A stretch of DNA of 64,000 nt from Cohnella fermenti. Lineage in GTDB: Bacteria > Bacillota > Bacilli > Paenibacillales > Paenibacillaceae. Below, in pieces: positions 8,180 to 15,467 of the stretch; positions within the stretch are counted from its first letter, which is position 1, and every line of letters starts with the position of its first letter. Under the pieces are notes generated by a model. The model ran no database searches, was not told where the DNA came from, and saw only the letters and a program-made list of their open reading frames with translations. Where the stretch lies: positions 62,001-126,000 of the forward strand of contig NZ_SSOB01000017.1 in assembly GCF_004801405.1 (NCBI RefSeq). The letters are read 5' to 3'. The position numbers and the translations under genes are program-made.

Positions 8180-9274
8180 TCACGGATCGATGATATCGAT
8201 GTTGCGCAGCTTGTAGAACCGGAACGCATGCGTGACGACGATCTTCAGCAGCGCATAGCAAGGGACGGCCACGAACATGCCGGCCAGCCCGCCGATGCTG
8301 CCGACGGCGAGCAGCACAAGGATAAGCGTCAGCGGATGAATCGACAGCTTCTTGCCCATGATCTGCGGCGAGAGCACCTTGTCCTCAATCTGCTGCACGA
8401 TCAGGACAACGACGATCACCCAGACGACCTGCATGGGAGAATCGATGAATCCGACGATGACCGCCGGAATCATCCCGATGATCGCGCCGACGTACGGGAT
8501 GAAGTTCATGAGAGTCAGCACGACCGCCAGCAGCAGCGAATACGGAAGACCGATCACCGAGTACCCGACCCATGTCAGGATGCAGAGCCCGAAGCTGACG
8601 AGGATTTTCCCCTGGATGTAGGCGCTTAACGCTCCGTCCATCTCCTTGACGATCGCCAGCGCGCGGTCGTCATGCTTGTCCGGCACAAGCTTGAGGAACA
8701 AATTCGGGAATTGGCGGTCTCCCTTGAGCATGTAGTAGACGATAAACGGCACGGTAGACAGCAGCAGCACAAAGTTCGAGACGAAGCCCATGATGCCGTT
8801 GAAGGCATCCCCCAGGTTCGAGACGACCCGGTTGATGAGCTCCTGAAGCTTGACCGACAGATCGACCTGGTGCTCCTGAAGGTAGGAGGCGATCCAGTCG
8901 TTCTTCTGCAGCTCCGTCACCTGATCCTGGCCGAGCCGCACGAGCTCCGGCATGTTGTTCACCAGGCTGTTCACCTGATCGCCGATGACCGGCCCGACGA
9001 GGAAGCCGATCAGCACAAGGACACCCGCCAGCAGCAGGAAGACGACGGAGATCGCAAGGGTGCGGCTCCGCACGTACTTCTCGAGCAGGTTGACCGGCGG
9101 GCGCAGCAGATAATAGAACACCAGAGAGAGCAGCAGCGGCGTCAGCAGCCCCTTGATCATCGTCCAGAACGGCTGGAAGAGGAAGTCTACCTTCGAAGCC
9201 AGGAGGAAGATCAGAAGAACGATAATGATGCCATACCCAATTCGAAAATACTTGCCCTGTGGAATAAATATCAC
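8180..9274 (-). CDS. AI-2E family transporter (PerM/YdbI-type membrane protein)
   Basis: The 364-aa product has about eight transmembrane segments in the 2+1+5 pattern of the family: residues 10-28, 35-55, 65-85, a soluble stretch to about 150, then segments to about 345, with the family stretch GDRQFPNLFLKLVP and the late motif IIGMIPAVIVGF. Members export small molecules (AI-2, auxin, or Na+/H+ exchange); the substrate here is unknown. GTG 9274 is the only start in frame, as an in-frame stop precedes it; its ribosome binding site is weak. The TnpB element begins within about 190 bases upstream. Confidence 0.85.
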   Translation of the reverse strand: MIFIPQGKYFRIGYGIIIVLLIFLLASKVDFLFQPFWTMIKGLLTPLLLSLVFYYLLRPPVNLLEKYVRSRTLAISVVFLLLAGVLVLIGFLVGPVIGDQVNSLVNNMPELVRLGQDQVTELQKNDWIASYLQEHQVDLSVKLQELINRVVSNLGDAFNGIMGFVSNFVLLLSTVPFIVYYMLKGDRQFPNLFLKLVPDKHDDRALAIVKEMDGALSAYIQGKILVSFGLCILTWVGYSVIGLPYSLLLAVVLTLMNFIPYVGAIIGMIPAVIVGFIDSPMQVVWVIVVVLIVQQIEDKVLSPQIMGKKLSIHPLTLILVLLAVGSIGGLAGMFVAVPCYALLKIVVTHAFRFYKLRNIDIIDP

Positions 9275-9461
9275 CCAATTCTTGGTTATGTATATACCGC
9301 CGAGAGATCACCCTCTTCAAGCATCGAAGATGATAAAGAGTGGAGAATCGGCGACATCCTTGAAACACCTGTAGAAGAGCGCCTGCCCCTCCCATTATCC
9401 AATTATATGTGATAAAATGGAATGGAACATGTGTTCGTTTTATTTAGGGGAGGATGAAAGT

Positions 9462-10919
9462 ATGCCGGAACCAATATATCGAACGTATCAAGTATGGATT
9501 AAACCCGGTCATCGGCTGTATGCCTACGCGGATCTGTTGTGCCGAGAAGCCAAGAACTTACATAATACAACTAACTTTTATATCCGCCAAGTGTTTACAG
9601 CGCTTCGGCAAAACGAGCCTCTCCAGCCCTTGCAACAACACGTTATGGACACATTGCAGGCGAACATCGGCCTGATGAACGAACGTCAACTAGGGGCCCA
9701 TCAGAAAAGACTTCAGAAGCAGCTTCTGAAACCGATCGACCAGCGCAAGGATTCGCATTGCCGCCTGTTTGAGCTGCCGACGCGGGCATCGCCTTATTTG
9801 AATTATGCCTTTCTGGATTGCCTGTTCAAGGTAATGGAGCAAGCGGATTACCGGGCGCTGCCCTCCCAATGCAGTCAATGGGTGATGAAAGGGGTATTCG
9901 CTAATTGGCAGTCCTTCTTCGCCAGCATCAAGGATTATCTCGTACATCCTGACAAGTACTCCGGATGGCCGCGCATTCCTGGCTACACCCGTGCCAAAGC
10001 CAAAGAGGTCGTACTCACCAATCAGGACTGCGAGATCAAAGACCGCAAATACCTCAAACTCCCCATGACGAAACAGAGGTTGAACATCGGCAAGCTTGGA
10101 TGCATGGACGGCAAGTTGAAGCAGGTTCGTATCCTCCCGAGATACGGGCAGTATGTGATGGAACTGGTTCTCTCCGTCTGTCCGACAGAAGTAGCGGATA
10201 GCAAGAAAGAGCATGTACTGGCGATCGATTTGGGCGTCGATCAGCTTGCAACCCTCGTCACAAATACAGGACACAAACCGATATGCGTGAAGGGCAAGCA
10301 GATCAAAGCGTTCAATCAATATTACAATAAGCTAAAGGCGCATTATACCAGGATTCTCCGAGAAGGGAAGCAGCCGCATGAAGGCGCCCACACGTCCAAG
10401 CGACTGGAGCGACTGCACCTGAAGCGTCATCGGAGAATCAAGGATACGTTCCACAAGGCGAGTCGCTACATCGTCCGATTCGCTGCAGAGCAGGAGATCG
10501 GAACAATCGTCATCGGCTATAACCAAACCTGGAAAATGGCACCCGGCATGGGGCGACGGAACAATCAGTCGTTCTGCCATATCCCACATCAGATGCTCGT
10601 GTCGATGATCCGCTATAAAGCTGCAGCACTGGGCATCGAGGTGATCCTCACGGAAGAAGCATACACGTCCAAAGCCAGTTTCCTGGATGGCGACCCAGTG
10701 CCCAAGTATGAAGAAGGCGTCATCAGAATCTTCTCGGGCAGGCGGATTCATCGGGGCTTGTATCGAAGCCGGAACAACAGCTTGATCCATGCCGATGTCA
10801 ACGCGGCCGCGAACATCATGCGTAAAGTATTTCCAAAGGCAACCGCCGATGGAATAGCGGGGTTGGGCGGCAACCAGTCCGTCAACGTGTCAACTCCACT
10901 GATGAAGACAGTCTTGTGA
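9462..10919 (+). CDS. tnpB: TnpB (IS605-family OrfB), RNA-guided nuclease with rearranged RuvC active site
   Basis: The 485-aa product has the OrfB layout: helix-rich N-terminal half, then a split RuvC domain. RuvC-I gives D256 in AIDLGVD, RuvC-III gives D445 in HADVNAAANI. At the usual RuvC-II position (IVxEDL) the sequence is IVIGYN with no Glu (G352); the catalytic Glu is probably E398/E399 in LTEEAYTSKASF, as in rearranged TnpB and Fanzor proteins. The usual CxxC zinc ribbon before RuvC-III is missing and replaced by FSGRRIHRGLYRS. ATG 9462 chosen for its strong AGGGGAGG 8 bases upstream. Frame intact, so potentially active; no TnpA nearby. Confidence 0.9.
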   Translation: MPEPIYRTYQVWIKPGHRLYAYADLLCREAKNLHNTTNFYIRQVFTALRQNEPLQPLQQHVMDTLQANIGLMNERQLGAHQKRLQKQLLKPIDQRKDSHCRLFELPTRASPYLNYAFLDCLFKVMEQADYRALPSQCSQWVMKGVFANWQSFFASIKDYLVHPDKYSGWPRIPGYTRAKAKEVVLTNQDCEIKDRKYLKLPMTKQRLNIGKLGCMDGKLKQVRILPRYGQYVMELVLSVCPTEVADSKKEHVLAIDLGVDQLATLVTNTGHKPICVKGKQIKAFNQYYNKLKAHYTRILREGKQPHEGAHTSKRLERLHLKRHRRIKDTFHKASRYIVRFAAEQEIGTIVIGYNQTWKMAPGMGRRNNQSFCHIPHQMLVSMIRYKAAALGIEVILTEEAYTSKASFLDGDPVPKYEEGVIRIFSGRRIHRGLYRSRNNSLIHADVNAAANIMRKVFPKATADGIAGLGGNQSVNVSTPLMKTVL

Positions 10920-10978
10920 TGCACAAGGGTGTCGTATCAGAAACCCCCACTTACATAAGTGTGGCGGGAGTATTCATT
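10850..10978 (+). ncRNA. Putative reRNA/omega-RNA scaffold of TnpB
   Basis: TnpB guide RNAs are made from the 3' end of tnpB and the right end, with the guide being whatever flanks the element. The last tnpB codons here are GC-rich (GGGTTGGGCGGCAACC forms a small stem) and join the right-end hairpin. If so, the guide would start around 10977 and read into the 3' end of the endolysin gene. Boundaries are estimated; no promoter was identified. Confidence 0.35.
10920..10976 (+). mobile_element. Right end of the TnpB element with imperfect hairpin
   Basis: Directly after the tnpB stop lies a hairpin at 10944-10968 (CACTT / AAGTG closed by C-rich and G-rich arms), followed by AGTATTCA. This is the position and form of an IS605-type right end, which also provides the 3' scaffold of the guide RNA. 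The exact end, probably after TTCA around 10976-10978, is inference. The left end lies somewhere in 9275-9461 and I could not place it. Confidence 0.55.
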
Positions 10979-10983
10979 GGGCA

Positions 10984-12273
10984 TTATACCGGAATTCCGG
11001 CCGCTTTGCGAACCTCATTCGCAAGACGATTGAACTCGTTCTTCGACGCCTGATCGACCGCCGCATACCATCCCGCCGACAGGAACCGGATGATTTTCTC
11101 CGCGTCTTCCTTCGTCATCTCATATTCCTCCTGATTATTCGTGTTCGTGTTCCACCAGCCTTCGCCGCCATACGACCGGTTCAGGTCCAGCGAGACGCCG
11201 GCCACCGAGGTGCCATTCTGATATTGATAAATGTTGGCGTAGCTGCTCACCTTGCCCTTGCTCCAGGCGTACGTCTGCCAGAAGTGCGGGCAAGCGCCGC
11301 GCTTGTGCATCTCTTCAATGACGGCGTAGGAGCCGTAAACGCCAGCTTCGTAGCCGGGAATCTGGGCGGCGGCCGCCCTCAGATATGCTTCGATCGCGTC
11401 GTAATCCGCCGGTTGGGCGTCATAGTCGACCGCGAAGTAGATCGCGCTGCCCTTGGGCTGGGCGATCGTCTGGGCTTCGGCGAGGGCGGCGGCTCCGTCC
11501 GCCTTGCCGTAGGCGGCTCCGCCCTTCGGGCGGCTGGCGGTCGTCTCGTAGACGGAGACGATCTGCATGCCGGCGGCGGTGATCGCGTCCGCTTCGGTCT
11601 TGGTCAGCCGCTTCCACGCGTATTGGGCGGGGACGAGGTAGCGGGCCGCGAACTTGTAGCCGGCCGCGGCGATCTGCTTCGCTGTCGTCGCAGTCAGCGG
11701 CGTGGCGCAATCGATGCCGGGCGTCGGGGTTGTCGTCGTCGCGGATGTCGTTGTCGAGGTTGTCGTAGCCATGGGAGTGCTCTCTCCTTCCGTTGTGGGT
11801 GAAGTTCGAACGGCATCGTACTGGTTAAGGTTATAGGTATCCATAAGCGAGATCAGCTTGGCCGCATACGTTGGGTCCGTTGCGTAACCTGCAGCCGCAA
11901 CCTCCCGGGCGGCGGTTCGCCCGTCCGTGTTAAGCACTTTCTTGTACCGGCTGCCGCTCAGCAGTTTGGAATGGTCGGCGATCGACTCCAGCCAACTGTT
12001 GTACGCGCGGAACGCCGCTTGCACTTGCGTCGCGCGTCCGTCCACGTACTCCGTCGTCGCCATCGTCACGCTCCCCGCCGGGCCAGTCCCTTTGATTCCG
12101 AACAGATTGTTCGCCTTGAGCGTCAGCCCGCTCCGTCCCCAGTTCGACTCCAGCGCCGCCTGCGCCAAGGTAAGGGATGCCGGGACGCCGGTGCTGCGTT
12201 GATCGGTTAGCACGTCGGGGATGATTCGGGCGAGGAAGCTGTCGTAGATGGTTATGCCGGTGGACTCGGACAT
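10984..12273 (-). CDS. Tailocin endolysin: glucosaminidase fused to DUF1906 (Rv2525c-like) hydrolase
   Basis: The 429-aa product has two putative lytic domains. Residues about 1-155 form a FlgJ/LytG-type endo-beta-N-acetylglucosaminidase (LTLAQAALESNWG with the catalytic Glu, NLFGIKG). After a Thr/Ser-rich linker (about 158-185), GIDCATPLTA begins a DUF1906 TIM-barrel domain (FAARYLVP, YFAVDYDA, FWQTYAW), thought to be a glycoside hydrolase. A short C-terminal helical tail follows. ATG 12273 is chosen because GGAGGAGG is 10 bases upstream; a longer frame to 12318 lacks one. Last gene of the tail cluster; a TnpB element lies 8 bases behind its stop. Confidence 0.88.
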   Translation of the reverse strand: MSESTGITIYDSFLARIIPDVLTDQRSTGVPASLTLAQAALESNWGRSGLTLKANNLFGIKGTGPAGSVTMATTEYVDGRATQVQAAFRAYNSWLESIADHSKLLSGSRYKKVLNTDGRTAAREVAAAGYATDPTYAAKLISLMDTYNLNQYDAVRTSPTTEGESTPMATTTSTTTSATTTTPTPGIDCATPLTATTAKQIAAAGYKFAARYLVPAQYAWKRLTKTEADAITAAGMQIVSVYETTASRPKGGAAYGKADGAAALAEAQTIAQPKGSAIYFAVDYDAQPADYDAIEAYLRAAAAQIPGYEAGVYGSYAVIEEMHKRGACPHFWQTYAWSKGKVSSYANIYQYQNGTSVAGVSLDLNRSYGGEGWWNTNTNNQEEYEMTKEDAEKIIRFLSAGWYAAVDQASKNEFNRLANEVRKAAGIPV

Positions 12274-12321
12274 CGAATGAATTCCTCCTCCGCTCGCGAT
12301 AAAGGGGCGAAAAGACAAAGA

Positions 12322-12385
12322 GATGAAAAGATAAAGGGATGAAAAGATAAAGGGATGAAAAGATAAAGGGATGAAAAGATAAAGG
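12322..12385. repeat. Four perfect 16-bp tandem repeats upstream of the endolysin gene
   Basis: GATGAAAAGATAAAGG is repeated four times without a mismatch, preceded by a degenerate unit at 12307-12321 and followed by a decaying one. The array ends about 50 bases before the endolysin start, in its presumed 5' leader. Purine-only on the plus strand, so the leader RNA would be pyrimidine-only here. Confidence 0.95.
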
Positions 12386-12659
12386 AATAAAAGTTAAGGA
12401 TGCTGAAAATTAGCGCCATTGAACATTAAGAACGTTAGGACGATCCACATCAGGGACGAGTTAGTTTATGTCTGCTCGGCGGGAAGCGGAACGGCGAACG
12501 TTGGGGAGCGGGGCGGAGCTGGGCAGGGAGGCGTTGGGAGACATGAGACGGCACCGAAGGATATAGTCAGTGTGCAGAAGATAGAGTTCGGCGTAGAGGA
12601 GCGGATCGATTGAGCGCAGACCGGATGCGACAGGGCAGGGACGGCAGAACGTGGGACGA

Positions 12660-12866
12660 CAGAGCGAGAACGATAGTATAAGCTCGACAGCAGAGCGCCA
12701 ACAGGTCGAGGATGAGAGGGCATGGACGATAGTATACAGACGATACGATAGTGCGAAGACTGCAGTGCAAGAGCAACAGTGCAAGGACAGCAGTACGCGA
12801 GAACAATAGCGTACGGGCAATGGTGCCAAGACGGTAGTACAAGAACAAATAACACAAGGACAGCAG
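12660..12866. repeat. Degenerate ~15-bp tandem repeat region
   Basis: Successive units such as AGACTGCAGTGCAAG, AGCAACAGTGCAAGG, ACAGCAGTACGCGAG and AACAATAGCGTACGG follow each other at 13-15 bp spacing over 12755-12866. Related words (GACGATAGTATA) appear further left at 12671 and 12724. Units share a purine-CAGTR-CAAG pattern but none is identical. Confidence 0.6.
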
Positions 12867-12980
12867 GGCCGGTGCGGCACGCGCAGGGTCCCCTCTTGTT
12901 CGCCCGTCTCCGCAGGTGTAATTTATATGAAATTTAACATACAATTTCTCATGCGGAACCAAATAGGAGCTTTTTATACT

Positions 12981-13038
12981 AAAAACCACATATATTTACC
13001 TTATCAGCCTCTTCAACAGCACGATATATGTGGTTTTT
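12981..13038. repeat. Perfect 15-bp inverted repeat
   Basis: AAAAACCACATATAT at 12981-12995 and ATATATGTGGTTTTT at 13024-13038 are exact reverse complements separated by 28 bases. The right arm ends in five T on the plus strand and the left arm gives five T on the minus strand, so it could act as a two-way terminator. Flanking copies of CATGCGG and of GAAATTTnnCATAnAATT add to the structure. Confidence 0.85.
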
Positions 13039-13249
13039 CACATAAAACATGCGGTTAGGGGCTTGCAGAGGGAGATTGAATGTGAAATTTCGCATAAAAT
13101 TGAGCAACAGTCTGTCCTGACACCGCCTGAATCGCGTCCCTTGTCCCTTCACACTAATCGAATGGGGGTATGCAGCCGTGCGTTCAGAAATCCCGCTCCG
13201 TGCCCCGTTGTCGCTACCACAACAACTTCATTGTCCCGCTCCTACCCAA

Positions 13250-13660
13250 TCACACCTCCTCTTCCTCTTCACCCTTTTGCTTCAGCACAGCAATGACCTG
13301 ACGGAGCTTATTCGGTATCGGAAGCCCGATTCGCCCGCAGTTCTCCGTCACCGACACCAACTCGTTCGCAATATAGAAGTAGATGGCCCCGCCCATGATC
13401 ATCTCGCTTCCAAGCAACACATCTACTCGGTAACCGAGTAGAATGACCAACAGCATCAAGCCCTTCTTCGCTAGGCCCACCGTCCCGACCGCCGAATTCA
13501 GACCGCTTCCCTCCCGCATCGACGCGTACATTCCGCTGATGATATCGATGGCGATGATCGTCAGCAGGAAGGTAAGTGGCTCTGTCCAATGTCCGAATGC
13601 GAATGTAATGAATGCTCCGATAAGTCCCGTGATCCAGTTGATAATCGTTTGCCCGCTCAC
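13250..13660 (-). CDS. Phage holin (toxin secretion/phage lysis family)
   Basis: The 136-aa product from a GTG start has three to four hydrophobic helices (about 5-25, 28-47, 65-85, 88-105) with DIISGMYAS, typical of the TcdE/phage-lysis holin family, and an acidic tail ending in five Glu. It would form inner-membrane lesions that let the endolysin out at the end of tailocin production. GGGGAGGGG lies 8 bases before the GTG. It belongs to the tail cluster by strand and order, but is now separated from the fibre gene by an IS4 remnant. Confidence 0.88.
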   Translation of the reverse strand: MSGQTIINWITGLIGAFITFAFGHWTEPLTFLLTIIAIDIISGMYASMREGSGLNSAVGTVGLAKKGLMLLVILLGYRVDVLLGSEMIMGGAIYFYIANELVSVTENCGRIGLPIPNKLRQVIAVLKQKGEEEEEV

Positions 13661-14167
13661 CTATTCATCCCCTCCCCATTTAAAGAGGCCGTGCCCTTGG
13701 CCCGACCTCAAATTTCCAAATATTTGCGATTTTCAAACACCGTTTCCTATGCATAGAAATCGCATATCTTATGTTCCGGATGCTCCCGCTCGAATTAGTG
13801 GACCTAACAATAAGATCAACCGTCTGCAGCAACAAGATTACCCTTCCACACATGTCTGCCAGATTCGACGCTTCTGACCTTCTGTTGTCCATATACAGCC
13901 CCAACCCGTTACCGTTAAAAACCGAAAATCAGGTGTTGAGTCATGATGCTTAGCACTCCCATTTCAAAACGCGTGATGACCCATACTTTACCTCCGACCG
14001 ATAACAGCACCGGGTACAACCGATAATCCGCCCCGTTTGATACAGTGTTCGATTCATTGATCTCTTTCGGGTGGCGATCGTAGAGTAGAGTCAAGGCCCT
14101 CCAATGGTGTCGGATTAGTAGAAATTGGTTATAGTAGAGATAAACGATAGAAACGGACGATAGAGTT
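13661..14167. other. 507-bp stretch without a gene, upstream of holin
   Basis: Apart from the hairpin above, nothing supportable is seen. Composition is AT-richer than the flanks. Near the right edge CGATAG words recur (around 14147-14164), similar to words in the repeat region at 12660-12866. GTCAAGGCCCT near 14091 loosely mirrors the sequence right of the IS4 remnant and may be a decayed terminal repeat. Confidence 0.5.
13685..13709 (-). terminator. Weak hairpin before the holin gene
   Basis: GAGGCCG at 13685-13691 pairs with CGACCTC at 13703-13709 (one G-U pair) with TTT on both sides. It could attenuate transcription coming from the fibre genes. Confidence 0.35.
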
Positions 14168-15348
14168 ATGAAAAAAACGAAAAAGCGATCTTGCGTCTCG
14201 TATTCAGCCAAATGAGAAGCGACAAGTTGAAAGAAAAAGCGAAGAAGAACGCAAACTTTTCCGAAGCCCGGCAGAAGCTGCTGCCGGATGCGTTTACGTT
14301 GCTAAATGACGAACTGACCCGGGCGTATTACGAGGACGGCGATTTTAAAACCTACCTCGGATTTCGGCTGCTGGCGATGAACGGAAGCATCATTGAGTTG
14401 CCAAACACCCAAGAAACACAGAAGGAATACGGTATACGACGACTTATAAAGTCGGGTTTCGAATTGCAAGAGCCCTTTCCTCCCATCGGTACGGCCTAGA
14501 AAACAAACTGGCAATCAGCACTTGCCTGAGCCGCTATGATGATAATGAACGCGATTTGGCCAAACGGAATATCGAGCACATGCTCCAATTGGGAAGCGCA
14601 TCGGTGCGTGATTTGATCCTGTTCAATCGCGGCTACCCGTCCGCTGGCTTTTTGCTGTATTACAAGAAAAGGGCATCTCTTACCTAATGCGTGCCCAAGG
14701 ATCGTTTTACAAAGAAATCGTGAACACGACACGACCGGATGAGGTCGTTACCATCGAAATTACGAAGGCCCTGGCGAAAGAACGGAAGAAGCAAGGGAAG
14801 GACCTTGCCCCCGGAACCGCCCTGCAAGTCCGTGTCATCAAAGTGGAATTGTCCACCGGGGAAACGGAAATCCTGCTGACCAACGTTGGTGCTGAAGAGC
14901 TAAGTTATGAAGCGTGTAAGCCTCTGTATTTCAAGAGATGGGGCGCGGAAACCGGATTCGACGAATTGAAGCACAAGTTTGAGATTGAGAATTTTCGGGA
15001 CAAAAACCTCAGATCATCGAACAGGACTTCTATGCCACGGTGCCGCTCATCAACATGGCTTCGGTCATGGAACAAGAAGCAGAAGAGCAGATGAAAGAAA
15101 CGAAGCGAACCGAGCAACTGAAATATGCAGAGTACCGAATCAACAAAAACATTCTGGTCGGCAAATTACGCAATCGGCTCATCAAAATGGCACTGGAAGA
15201 GGACGATACCCGACGGGACGTGTTGCACGATCAGTTTTTGGAAGAACTTCAACGCAACATTGTCCCCGTCGTCAAGGGTCGTCGTTTCAAACGTGACAAG
15301 CAAACGAAAACCAACAAATTCACAAAGACCAAGCGGCGGGGGTTATAG
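14168..15348 (+). pseudogene. Decayed IS4-family transposase gene
   Basis: Pieces in different frames together give one IS4 transposase: SQMRSDKLKEKAKKNANFSE..., then ARALSSHRYGLENKLA, then an RGYPS segment, then the Y-R-E region WGAETGFDELKHKFEIENF and a Lys-rich end before TAG 15348. I count at least three frameshifts (near 14432, 14661 and 15003) and probably one in the A-run at 14171-14185. In LILFNRGYPS the second catalytic Asp of the DDE triad has become Asn. It sits in opposite orientation inside the tail/lysis cluster. Confidence 0.88.
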
Positions 15349-15467
15349 GGCCCTTAACCTGACAACATTGCCCTCATCCGCCTCCTATCCAATCACCTTT
15401 AATACTGATTTCTTGATTTCACGTCGCCGAATTCCGTTATCCATTCAAGTAACAAGCCCATTTCCTC

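Larger units (their letters stand above)
12386..13249. other. 864-bp stretch without a supportable gene, between endolysin and holin
   Basis: No frame with a ribosome binding site and recognisable product is seen. Three overlapping minus-strand frames stay open for 390-425 bp each, but their products are Leu/Ser/Cys/Tyr-rich low-complexity strings without family resemblance, a consequence of the local base composition. The stretch holds a degenerate repeat region (12660-12866) and a perfect 15-bp inverted repeat (12981-13038). Confidence 0.7.

Noticed and set aside
12322-12385. CRISPR array
   Set aside because: Units are direct tandem copies without spacers; no cas genes anywhere in the window.
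12461-12989. Three overlapping minus-strand protein frames
   Set aside because: Low-complexity products, no ribosome binding site, and open in all three frames, which reflects base composition rather than coding.
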